From: Cylindrotheca closterium
Lineage: Eukaryota; Bacillariophyta; Bacillariophyceae; Bacillariales; Bacillariaceae
DNA length: 15,107 nt
Assembly: GCA_933822405.4 (NCBI GenBank)
Contig: CAKOGP040001876.1
Span: forward strand, 1-15,107
Reading direction: 5' to 3'
In this document: piece after piece, positions 1-6,765 of the stretch
How the letters are laid out: every line of letters starts with the position of its first letter
Numbering within the stretch: the stretch's first letter is position 1
Notes under the pieces: generated by a model
The model's database searches: none
What the model was told of the DNA's origin: nothing
What the model saw: only the letters and a program-made list of their open reading frames with translations
Program-made: the position numbers and the translations under genes

Positions 1-232
1 CTGGGCTTTGGCGTCAACTTCCACATTTCTCTGCTCCCACCAGTCCAGTTGGGAGAAGGGTAGGTGCTTGTCCAGATGTCCCTTGATGTGGCGCAGAAGG
101 ACTTCAAGGGGAAGGGTGCAAAGCAGGTAGAGGCAAGGTCAAACTGAGCGCCAGAAGAGGACAGGTGGGCTTTGGCAAAGGCATTATCCAAGGCAACAAG
201 GCCGTCGCAGGGCATCTCAACGGAGGGATGAC
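1..232 (-). pseudogene. C-terminal half of a decayed RNase H-like domain (retroelement remnant, runs off left edge)
   Basis: Read on the minus strand, this holds the second half of an RNase H-fold domain of the type attached to diatom retroelement polymerases. From 232 downwards it reads PSVEMPCDGLVALDNAF, containing the CDG aspartate. After a frameshift near 108-120 it continues in another frame with LLRHIKGHLDKH and then QRNVEVDAKAQ, matching the usual 'KGHxD ... LNVxxDxxA' end of this family. The first half lies at 727-981; a solo LTR separates them. The frameshift shows the copy is dead. The left edge of the window truncates it. The family assignment comes from recalled motif patterns, not a search; the host element could be non-LTR or another retroelement class. 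Confidence 0.62.
228..232. repeat. Target-site duplication, left copy (ATGAC) of solo LTR
   Basis: Five bases directly before the TG start of the LTR. The partner is GTGAC at 727-731, which differs at the first base; this is consistent with one later substitution. Confidence 0.6.
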
Positions 233-726
233 TGTTAGAAGTAAGCGATCCACAATCTACCTGTTCAATTGACAGCAGTTTAGTTGTTGCCTTCTAAGTA
301 TATGAATTTACAGTATATAGAAGTATATAGATCTATTAGAGACCCTATTCACTCGTTGCTTGTGTTATATCATAAAAACTGAGAACAATCTGTCAACTTT
401 TGACTTTGACTCTTTCTTCTCCAGCTCAGTGGAAATTCTCAGAATTCTCTCTACGTCAGCCTGATGTGCTGCAAGTTCAACTTGTTTATCCATTCACCTT
501 CCACTGTAGCCGGTACTTTGATTAGTATCCAACTTTGGGTCCTACTTGGATCTTGCTTTCTTACATCATCAATAGGATTTCCATAGAAATATGATCCTTT
601 TTCTGACTCGCCACGCGCAATATATTTCTAGTTGTATCAGTCCACATCTTTTCTCTATTGTTCACATTTATTCTCTTTTTCTCGTTTCTCCAAATATGTA
701 CTTTGAAAATCATAATATATCCAACA
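233..726. mobile_element. Solo LTR inserted into the RNase H remnant
   Basis: This 494-bp AT-rich block starts TGTTAGA and ends TCCAACA, the TG...CA ends with short imperfect inverted termini typical of LTRs. It is flanked by ATGAC (228-232) and GTGAC (727-731), a 5-bp target-site duplication with one mismatch. Removing the block and one duplication copy joins the two halves of the RNase H reading frame on the minus strand in register (LFASH followed by PSVEM). There is no internal coding sequence, so it fits the solo LTR left by LTR-LTR recombination of a full element. Its own orientation is not resolved. It carries a repeated AGTATAT motif near 313-330 and a GTCAA/TTGAC inverted pair near 393-405. 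Confidence 0.75.
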
Positions 727-731
727 GTGAC
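727..731. repeat. Target-site duplication, right copy (GTGAC) of solo LTR
   Basis: Five bases directly after the CA end of the LTR, matching 228-232 at four of five positions. Confidence 0.6.
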
Positions 732-981
732 TGGCAAAGAGTTTCAGTTGGGCAATCTGAGCCATCCACTTGAGCACCATGAGGGAGGGCAGAAGGCCGA
801 TGAGTTTGCTACGGGTGGAGCTCTGATCATCAAAGCTGCCAGGGGTTTGGCAAGTGATCCAGATGATGTTGGTCCGTTCGGTGGTGAGAATCTGTGCGCA
901 GGCTGTGCCCACTTTAGCTTTGTAAGAGCCGTCACTCACGACACAAAGAATACCGGCAAGGAGAGGCTGGACCAGAGACAA
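727..981 (-). pseudogene. N-terminal half of the decayed RNase H-like domain
   Basis: On the minus strand this encodes ILCVVSDGSYKAKVGTACAQ followed by TPGSFDDQSSTRSKLIGLLP, the first strand and acidic site of an RNase H fold. Comparable diatom domains read roughly 'SDGSxKxGxGTAAxxI ... DPxxQSAYRSELxGL'. The expected catalytic glutamate (the E of RSEL) is lysine here (RSKL), so the copy looks catalytically dead as well as interrupted. Its continuation is at 1-232 beyond the solo LTR. Reading upstream on the minus strand (982-1060) there may be more of the same protein in a shifted frame (GPHGWVPESITIDG), but I cannot confirm it. An overlapping open frame on the plus strand (658-1026) is its antisense shadow. 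Confidence 0.6.
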
Positions 982-1597
982 CCTTTGCTGCCATCAATAG
1001 TGATGGACTCAGGGACCCAGCCATGAGGGCCGGACAAGGCCATGTCACTGGATTGATGCTATAGCTCAATGACAGAAGAGGGAGGGGATGTTGCCTCCTG
1101 AGGTTGGTGGGTGTTGGGATATGAGTTTTTTTACGTTCCAAGAAAACTATTCAAGCACAAAGATTTGAAAGGCACAATCGGACTTTGATTGTGATGTCAG
1201 AATTCGATCCAGTAGGGAATAATACAAGATGTCCCAAAGTACTGAATCCAACACAGAATCCTCGTAGAAGTCAAATTGAGTTCCGTAAAGAATGGGTTTT
1301 CCAAGGGAAAATCGTTGAACTCACTTTTGTGATTGAATCACCAATTCAAGCCAAATGTTAATCAAATAGGAACAATTTCACTCAAAGTATACCTAGACAC
1401 AGGAGAACTATTGTTGTGAAAGTGGTGTACAGTCGATTACAAATTTAGATTGCAGAGAGTTTGATCTGAGCTCTAAAGGCACTCACGATAGAGCACATTT
1501 TGCTTTATTCTAACATTCAATCACAAAAGGCAACAAAACAAAAATACATCAAGAACAGCACTGCCTAATCTGCAAAGGAGTGAGTGATTTGTTGACG
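982..1597. other. Gene-less stretch; probable 5' LTR/leader of Copia element A
   Basis: I see no gene here. The left 80-100 bp may be the decayed N-terminal side of the RNase H remnant. The right part should contain the 5' LTR and leader of element A, whose gag starts at 1598. A TTCTAACA string at 1510-1517 is a plausible LTR end and is followed by an A-rich leader. With no second LTR copy in the window, the boundary and primer-binding site cannot be fixed. Confidence 0.35.
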
Positions 1598-2720
1598 ATG
1601 GGGCGTTCTTCATCTGGTGGTGGAAGAGGACGTGTGACTCCTCAGAAAGTCAAGAGCAATCCAAGTTCAACAGTTGTGAAACATCTATTTTCAACGAAAG
1701 ATGAAAAAGATGGAAAGGCAAGATCGTTGTACGAAGATGCGAAAGAAAGAGTGATCGACTACATCCAAGCTTCGGGAATGAAGTGCTCGGAAGACATGGT
1801 GAAATCGATTTGCAATGGGAAGTCGATTGACTTCAATGCAATTGCTCCAAGATTGAACGCTCCAACTCAAACTGAAGCTGTTGCAAGAGAAACAGAGATG
1901 GCCCAAAACAAGATTCTCTATTCTGCAAAGCTTGACAAGAACATGCAACGATCAGCCTACTTCAAGACAAACAAGAGAACCGTCAAATCAAACATCATGC
2001 TGAAGTTTGTGACAAAGGCAATGGATATCAAGCTTCAAGGTGAAGCCAATTTCACGACTACTCTTGAAGATCCAATCAAACTCTTGAAAGGTATTGAACA
2101 ATTCATGAAGAAGAGTGCTGATGCTGAGTATGACTTCTTGGATTTCTGGGAAGCCAACCAAAAGTGCTTTGCGATGAAGCAAGGAACAAACAAAAACTTG
2201 ATGCATTTCAAGGAACAATTCTTGAGACATGCTGAAGTCCTGCAAGATCTACATGGTGTTGCCTGGTTCTGAAATTTTGCGGTCAAGACAAAATCGTATG
2301 CTGCTATTGCTTGCACCGATACTGCTGATCAAGAAAAGTTCAAAGATGCCGTTCTTGCAACAGGATTTCTGTGCAACTGCGATCAAACAAGAACAGCTCC
2401 TCTGATGCTGGATCTTCAGACGAACTATTGCAGGGAAGTGGAATACTATCCAAAGACGGTCAGCAAAGCACAAGATATGTTGAAGATTCACATGGATGTG
2501 ATTAAAAATCCGGGATTGAACCTGTACCAAGAAAAATACCAACCTAATGAAGGTAAAGGTACAGGGAAAATAAACCAAAGGATGGAAAGAAGAAGGCAGC
2601 ATGTTATGTATGTGGCAACGAAGACCATTTGTCTCCAAAATGCCCAGACAGACTGCTACCAAAGATTCAATGGAAGCATCCTGATGAATATGTTGACTAT
2701 GGGAAGAAGCTCAATCTGAA
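1598..2720 (+). pseudogene. gag of Copia element A, with zinc knuckle
   Basis: Gag is the structural particle protein that binds element RNA. I start at the ATG at 1598 (MGRSSSGGG), not the upstream GTG. A helical gag body runs in one frame to about 2570, broken by TGA at 2270-2272; the same frame continues beyond it with NFAVKTKSYAAIACTDTADQ and later NYCREVEYYPKTVSKAQDML. A frameshift near 2545-2570 then moves to the frame holding CYVCGNEDHLSPKC (2602-2643), a canonical CX2CX4HX4C nucleic-acid-binding knuckle, followed by PDRLLPKIQWKHPDEYV. A Ser/Thr/Ala-rich stretch follows and leads into the protease region. Family assignment is secure from the knuckle and its position before the protease; the gag body itself is recognised only by layout. 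Confidence 0.72.
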
Positions 2721-3922
2721 TCAGATTGGAGCAACTCTCCCAGCTACTGTTCCAGCTATAGTTCCTGGAGCTTCTGCATCCACAAGTGGAGCATCGAGCG
2801 TTGCGGGAAGCGTTAACACACCTTTGCGGCTTGCTGGTACTACAGGTAATCAGATGATGCAAGTTCCTTTGGGAATGCAGCTCATGCAGATTCCAACTCA
2901 AGGTGGCGGCACTTTGACTGTCCCTTACTCAATGAATGCTAATGGTGAAATTGCGTTCAGTGGAATGCAACTTGGCCATCAAGGCTTCAGTGTTGCTCAA
3001 GTGCGCCAAGGATTTGATGCAACTCAAGCTTGAACTCCGCAGGTCGTGAAGACTGGCTATTACGATACGTCAAATGTCTTCCACAATGCTATCAAGGGAA
3101 AGGATGAGAATGGCAATGATGTCTATCTTATTCCATGTCCTGCTGGTACGACAAATGTCGAACTTCAAGCCGACTGGCACTATGCTGGTGAAGATGAAGA
3201 TTTGCCTGATCTTCCCACTGAGGCAGATCGAGGTCTGCAGTTTATTCAAAGCTGCAGAAGAGAAAGAGACCCATTTGGATTGTACAATCATGTCATCATG
3301 GACAGTGGTTGTACCAACACCACCATTTGTAATGGTGAGCTCATGCATGGACTCCGTCATGCTGAGAAGGAGCTCGATTTGCACACCAACGTGGGCAGCA
3401 GAGTTCTCGACGAAGAAGGTTTTCCGCCTCCAGTCTATTATGATGAAGATGGAATTGCCAATGTACTTGCTATGCGCAAGATGATTGCTGCGGGATACCG
3501 CATTACTATGGATATTGATGCTGACAATGCCTTTATTGTGCATTGTGATGGAGACAGAAAGATGCAATTTGTGAATTGTAAGGGTGTGTATGTGTTGGAG
3601 CAACTTGGAGCAGCTGCCAAAGAGACAAGTGCAATGTACCGTCGCCAGTTAAGCAACTTAAATAATCAACCAAATTTCGAACTTTCTTCAAACAAACAGA
3701 ATGGATATGCTGGACTCAGGATGACCTCTAAGATGGCAACTGTTTGAAAGAACAAGGAAGGATTCACTCCAAGACAAGTTAAGGCTGCGATGGAAGCAAC
3801 AAGTGCGATTTACATACTCAATGCTCCAAGCACCAAAAGTCTGAAGTATGCGATCCAATCTGGTCTCATCAAGAACTGTCCTATCACTGGAGAAGCGATC
3901 AATCATGCCAAAGCAATCTTTG
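2721..3922 (+). pseudogene. Protease and pre-integrase region of Copia element A
   Basis: This is the same frame as the zinc knuckle. An Ala/Ser/Gly-rich linker (about 2730-3030) ends at a TGA stop at 3031-3033; the frame then resumes with TPQVVKTGYYD. The retroviral-type aspartic protease is marked by MDSGCTNTT, with its catalytic Asp codon at 3301-3303, and by the downstream strands GIANVLAMRKMIAAGYRITM and AFIVHCDGDRKM. A second TGA at 3745-3747 interrupts TV-stop-KNKEGFTPRQVKAAMEATS, the pre-integrase segment. In relatives as I recall them, an arginine commonly sits at the equivalent of this stop. The coding frame is cut after ATCTTTG (3916-3922) by the nested element at 3923 and resumes at 4291. 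Confidence 0.72.
3917..3922. repeat. Target-site duplication, left copy (TCTTTG) of nested TRIM-like element
   Basis: Six bases immediately before the terminal repeat at 3923. They are repeated exactly at 4285-4290. Confidence 0.85.
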
Positions 3923-4019
3923 TGTCAAATATAAGGTATTACAAAATCGAACCGCTGCGCCTACCAGGCTACCTTAATCTGACTAGTCCAATTCTAAGTA
4001 TCTAATACACGTTCCAACA
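3923..4019 (-). repeat. 97-bp LTR of TRIM-like element (3' LTR in its own orientation)
   Basis: Identical to 4188-4284 except for two adjacent bases: AA at 3943-3944 instead of GG. On the minus strand this changes the B-box from GGTTCGATTCC to GGTTCGATTTT, two C-to-T changes that break the box and create a T run. Confidence 0.88.
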
Positions 4020-4028
4020 TCCTCCCTT
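4020..4028 (-). other. Polypurine tract of TRIM-like element
   Basis: AAGGGAGGA on the minus strand directly abuts the 3' LTR start (TGTTGG at 4019). This is the expected place for the plus-strand primer of an LTR retrotransposon and confirms the minus orientation. Confidence 0.7.
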
Positions 4029-4172
4029 ATTTGATACTTAGATATAGCCCTTCAGCCTCGCACAACCATTTCTGGTGTCGAAACCCCCACACGTCCATCT
4101 TTATCCTGTCGATGCAGACAGTCGGCATTCATTTCTAAAATCAACAAGGGAAATGTGAATCGAGGACTCGAT

Positions 4173-4187
4173 CCCATAACCTTACCA
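4173..4187 (-). other. Candidate primer-binding site of TRIM-like element
   Basis: Immediately after the 5' LTR the minus strand reads TGGTAAGGTTATGGG. It starts with TGG, the complement of a tRNA CCA end, and its GGTTATGGG part would also pair with a methionine-tRNA anticodon loop (CCCATAACC), the kind of half-tRNA primer used by Drosophila copia. Which tRNA, if any, primes cannot be decided here. Confidence 0.45.
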
Positions 4188-4284
4188 TGTCAAATATAAG
4201 GTATTACGGAATCGAACCGCTGCGCCTACCAGGCTACCTTAATCTGACTAGTCCAATTCTAAGTATCTAATACACGTTCCAACA
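4188..4284 (-). repeat. 97-bp LTR of TRIM-like element (5' LTR in its own orientation)
   Basis: 95 of 97 bases match 3923-4019. This copy keeps the perfect B-box GGTTCGATTCC (minus strand, 4218-4208) and an A-box-like TAGCCTGGTAGG (4236-4225). It is followed on the minus strand by the candidate primer-binding site. Confidence 0.88.
4197..4241 (-). ncRNA. tRNA-like Pol III module inside the TRIM LTR (lacks an anticodon arm)
   Basis: On the minus strand the 45 nt can fold like a shortened tRNA. A 7-bp acceptor-like stem pairs TAAGGTA with TACCTTA. A D-arm-like hairpin has GCCT and AGGC around GGT. A T-arm-like hairpin has CGG and CCG around the 7-nt loop TTCGATT. The D-arm side contains an A-box-like TAGCCTGGTAGG, and the T-arm contains GGTTCGATTCC, an exact match to the tRNA B-box consensus. 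An outer GTCA/TGAC pairing can extend the stem. There is no anticodon arm, and the A-box to B-box gap is only 6 nt, far shorter than in normal tRNAs. It is therefore not a tRNA gene; whether it recruits TFIIIC/Pol III is inference. Confidence 0.5.
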
Positions 4285-4290
4285 TCTTTG
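4285..4290. repeat. Target-site duplication, right copy (TCTTTG) of nested TRIM-like element
   Basis: Exact repeat of 3917-3922. With one copy deleted, the host reading frame runs continuously as AIFGPEA. Confidence 0.85.
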
Positions 4291-4833
4291 GACCTGAGGC
4301 ATCTACATTAAAAGGCAAGTCAACAAGACCAACTCCAAAGAAGACGTATGACGACTTCTTCAGTCCACCAGAGGAATTGTATCAACACAATCGATCTATT
4401 ACCGTCTGTATTGATCACATGGAGATCGAGAATGGTAAATTTCTCACCTGCATTGATAGCACTGTGCGTTATTGCTCATGTATTCACATGCAGAACCTGA
4501 AGACTGACCCTGTATTTGAAGCACTGGATAAGATATTCCGCCGCTACAACAAGGCAGGCGTTCAAGTCAAGACAATCAAGTGTGCTTGGGCATTCATTCC
4601 TCTAACGGATGATATGCTAGAGGGTATGGGTGTTACTATTGACCCGGCTGCAGCTGGGGACCACAAGCCTACCGCTGAGCGAAACAATAGGACGCTGAAA
4701 GAAAGAGTCAGAGTAGCTCTTGCACGTTTACCCTACAGAGTGGTCCCAAAGGTGATCACTGAATGTCTTGGACGTCAAGCCGCCGAGCTATTGAATGTCT
4801 TTCCCTAGAAAGACAGTATCTCATTACATTTCA
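4291..4833 (+). pseudogene. Integrase core of Copia element A, catalytic Asp lost
   Basis: The integrase frame resumes after the nested element with GPEASTLKGKSTRPTPKKTY, then SITVCIDHMEIENGKFLTC, where the Asp codon at 4413-4415 fits the first metal-binding residue. The second core Asp is expected in a KCD-type motif but the sequence reads IKCAWAFIPL: codon 4584-4586 is GCT (Ala). The third residue fits the Glu of AERNNRTLKERVRVALARLP. Downstream is PYRVVPKVITECLGRQAAEL, the usual end of the core in this Copia group. TAG at 4806-4808 and a frameshift near 4833 end it. Integrase inserts element cDNA into the host genome; with the second Asp and the frame both lost, this one cannot. Confidence 0.7.
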
Positions 4834-5250
4834 GTCTGCAGCAACTCATTGATAATGTCAATATCAACTACATGAGTGACATGGTTGCTGAACTTGGACA
4901 ATATGTTCATGCAATTGGGACGGATTCCAACAATTTGATGGAACCGCAAAGTATCGAAGCGATTTACATTGAACCTACAAAGGGACAATGTACTGGGCAC
5001 CGAGTGCTCAACCTCAATACTAAGAAGATGATTTCCCAACCCAAGGTTGTCGTATTACCTGTTACCGACCAAGTAATCCAGTGTGTTGAAGCTTGGGCTG
5101 CTGCCAAAGGTGTTACTTCCATGCAGGAGTGGATGACACCAAACAAGTTTACTTGGAAGAAGCCTTGGATCAGGACTATGAACCTGAAGATGAAGATGAA
5201 TGTGATTTCAATCTACATGGACAATTTGATGATATCAATGAATGTAAAAT
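4834..5250 (+). pseudogene. Integrase C-terminal region and acidic linker of Copia element A
   Basis: The sequence LQQLIDNVNINYMSDMVAEL then GQYVHAIGTDSN and IEAIYIEPTKGQCTGHRVLN matches the post-core integrase region that precedes RT in this Copia group. After KGVTSMQE a frameshift near 5128 leads to the acidic stretch VDDTKQVYLEEALDQDYEPE, the usual linker. The coding strand then stops near 5250 before any RT. The N-terminal part of RT, roughly 150-180 residues in Copia relatives, is absent from the window. Confidence 0.68.
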
Positions 5251-5261
5251 ATGTCGTGTAG

Positions 5262-5461
5262 CGATAGACTTACTAGGAGGATGATAAAAGTAAAGGAAAA
5301 TTGATAGACATTCGTAAAAGGAAATCTAGAAAGTTGTGATGATGTGTGTGGTCCATCACCAATTCTGTACGTTACTGCGTACACTATGCGTGCATATCTA
5401 ATAGCACGGTGACCTTTATTTGGTCCCCTCAAGCTAAGGATCAATGTGATCCATAGGTTGC
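5262..5461 (-). other. 3' flank and probable LTR remnant of Copia element B, at inversion junction
   Basis: On the minus strand, below the RNase H end at 5462, comes a hairpin (GGATCA/TGATCC, 5438-5452) and a purine-rich TTGAGGGGA, a candidate polypurine tract. A possible LTR follows, perhaps from TGCTATTAG at 5406. It contains a second inverted pair GTACG/CGTAC (5367-5382). There is no second LTR copy, so the boundary is not established. The junction with plus-strand element A lies near 5250-5330. Confidence 0.4.
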
Positions 5462-6640
5462 TCAATATACCCAAGAACCAAAAAGGTTTTCTCTCCTCAT
5501 CTGTGTTAATCACTTTGTAAATGCATCTGCAATATTGATTGCACCATCAATCCATGAAACTGCAATCACCCAAGCTGCCACATTCCAACGTGCATAATGA
5601 TAAGCAATTGAATTGTGCTTTTTGTTCAACGTAGATTCTACCAGTGACAAGTTTTTAACAACTGCTTCATTGTCCACTAACGCCTGTGTTGGTTCCTCAT
5701 CCAGTGGGATCCCAAACATACGCAACTTGTAGCGTAATTGCGTAATTGCTTCAATACATGATTTCAGAGCAATGAATTCAGCCCCAAAAGTGCTGGCCTC
5801 CACTGTATTCTGCCTCCGGCTGTGCCAAACAATAGGCGCCCTATTCAAGAAGATGGCATAGCCGGTATGCAATCTACGAGTCTTCTTGTTTGCTGCATGC
5901 AAGGCATCAACGTATGCCAAGCTTCCCACTTGCCTACCTCTTGGTTTTGGCATGTTCGATGGCAATTGTTCCTCAGCATCTCTGTATAGAGTACGGAACT
6001 CTTTGTACGATGACTTGACTCCGGAAAAATCTGCGTTTGGGATTCTCCAATCAAAGTATAGAGTCATCTTTGGGTGTTGATCCAAGTAGGCAAAAATCCG
6101 CAACAATTGTTCCATGTGTCCTTCCCCTGGCCCTGCCTGGTATTGACTCAAAAGAGAAACTTCCAGTAGAATATCAACGCGCCCAATCTCCGTGGCCCAC
6201 CTTAAGACCCCAATCAATTCTTGAAAGTATGTGTGGTCATGTGCGTTTAACTCACTTGAACCATCTAGCTCTGGTGTATAATCGCTATTCATTGGAGTGA
6301 CGGCTTTCTTTGGTAAGTTCCACCTCTGATTGTCTTTCAGGGTTGCTTTGACGTTCTTCACAGCAGCTGTAACATAGTCATAACTGGACATAGTCCACAT
6401 GTGCTGACCGTCTAAAACCTTTCTTTTGACACCCGCTCCAAGGTAGCTTTCAGGCTGTTCAATCTTGTCCTTCTTGAACTTGAATTTGTAGCTTATCTGT
6501 TCCATAACATCTTTAGCGTTTTCAGACATGCACAAGATGTCATCAACATAACACAAAATATACAAGATTGCACTGACTTAATCAGCCCGGATATTGATTT
6601 GCGCGAGAAGGCAGGAATACTCAAAACCCTCAGAAGAGGT
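5462..6640 (-). pseudogene. Copia element B: RT C-terminus plus RNase H
   Basis: On the minus strand, an RT fragment starts near 6640 (SSEGFEYSCLLAQINIRAD). An in-frame TAA lies close upstream of YILCYVDDILCMS, whose YVDD is the polymerase metal-binding motif. Then come the thumb and connection region (YLGAGVKRKVLDGQHMW, ELIGVLRWATEIGRVDILLE) and RNase H, with acidic residues in AYVDALHAANKKTRRLHTGY, EASTFGAEFIAL and DNEAVVKNL. After ADAFTK a TGA at 5510-5512 interrupts the frame, which resumes with LTQMRRENLFGSWVY and its natural stop at 5462. CGA to TGA would explain the nonsense change. RT fingers and palm N-terminus are missing. It may be the inverted 3' half of element A or an independent 5'-truncated copy. 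Confidence 0.8.
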
Positions 6641-6765
6641 TTGACTAGCCACACAATTAACTTTCTTTATAGTGGGAATAGTCATATCCAGTACCTATGC
6701 TGTCCTCATGATCACCCATTTCATCCAATTAGCATGCAGCAACGCCCAAAATTCCATCATGTGAT

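Larger units (their letters stand above)
3923..4284 (-). mobile_element. TRIM-like miniature LTR retrotransposon nested in element A
   Basis: The 362-bp element consists of two 97-bp direct repeats (3923-4019 and 4188-4284) flanking 168 bp without a credible protein. Read on the minus strand, each repeat begins TGTTGGAACG and ends TTTGACA, the TG...CA form of LTRs. Directly after the 5' LTR comes TGGTAAGGTTATGGG (4187-4173), where a primer-binding site should be. Directly before the 3' LTR is AAGGGAGGA (4028-4020), a polypurine tract. Both signals fit only the minus orientation. A perfect 6-bp TSD (TCTTTG) flanks the element, and removing element plus one TSD copy restores the host integrase frame exactly. 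With no gag or pol it must be non-autonomous. Terminal-repeat retrotransposons in miniature are well known in plants; I cannot tell whether this family has been described in diatoms. Confidence 0.85.
1598..5250 (+). mobile_element. Copia element A, degenerate 5' part (gag-protease-integrase-linker)
   Basis: The plus-strand order is gag, CCHC zinc knuckle, aspartic protease, integrase, integrase C-terminal region and acidic linker. This is the Ty1/Copia (Pseudoviridae) order, in which integrase precedes reverse transcriptase. The copy is dead. It has in-frame TGA stops at 2270, 3031 and 3745, a TAG at 4806, frameshifts near 2570, 4833 and 5128, and a 362-bp nested insertion at 3923-4284. No RT follows in the same direction. 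Instead, from about 5262 the coding strand flips and RT C-terminus plus RNase H appear in reverse orientation (5462-6640). Element A was therefore truncated or rearranged at its 3' side. The three TGA stops and the insertion all lie within otherwise well-preserved frames, so the decay is moderate. Confidence 0.8.

Noticed and set aside
233..726. Interpretation of the solo LTR as an intron of the RNase H gene
   Set aside because: The TTCTAACAG end on the minus strand looks like an acceptor, but no GT donor fits, and TG...CA ends plus a target-site duplication explain the block better.
658..1026. 122-codon plus-strand open frame
   Set aside because: It is antisense to the recognisable RNase H remnant and begins inside the solo LTR; its sequence resembles no family I know.
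1580..1597. Gag start at GTG 1580 (MSDLLT...)
   Set aside because: It needs a non-ATG start; the in-frame ATG at 1598 is normal for a eukaryotic element.
4197..4241. Calling a genuine tRNA gene in the TRIM LTR
   Set aside because: There is no anticodon arm and the A-box to B-box spacing is too short; I report it as a tRNA-like module only.
1339..5366. Shared ATCACCAATTC at about 1341 and 5355 as evidence for matching LTRs of elements A and B
   Set aside because: The match is only 11 bp and in the wrong relative orientation for the inversion model; treated as coincidence.
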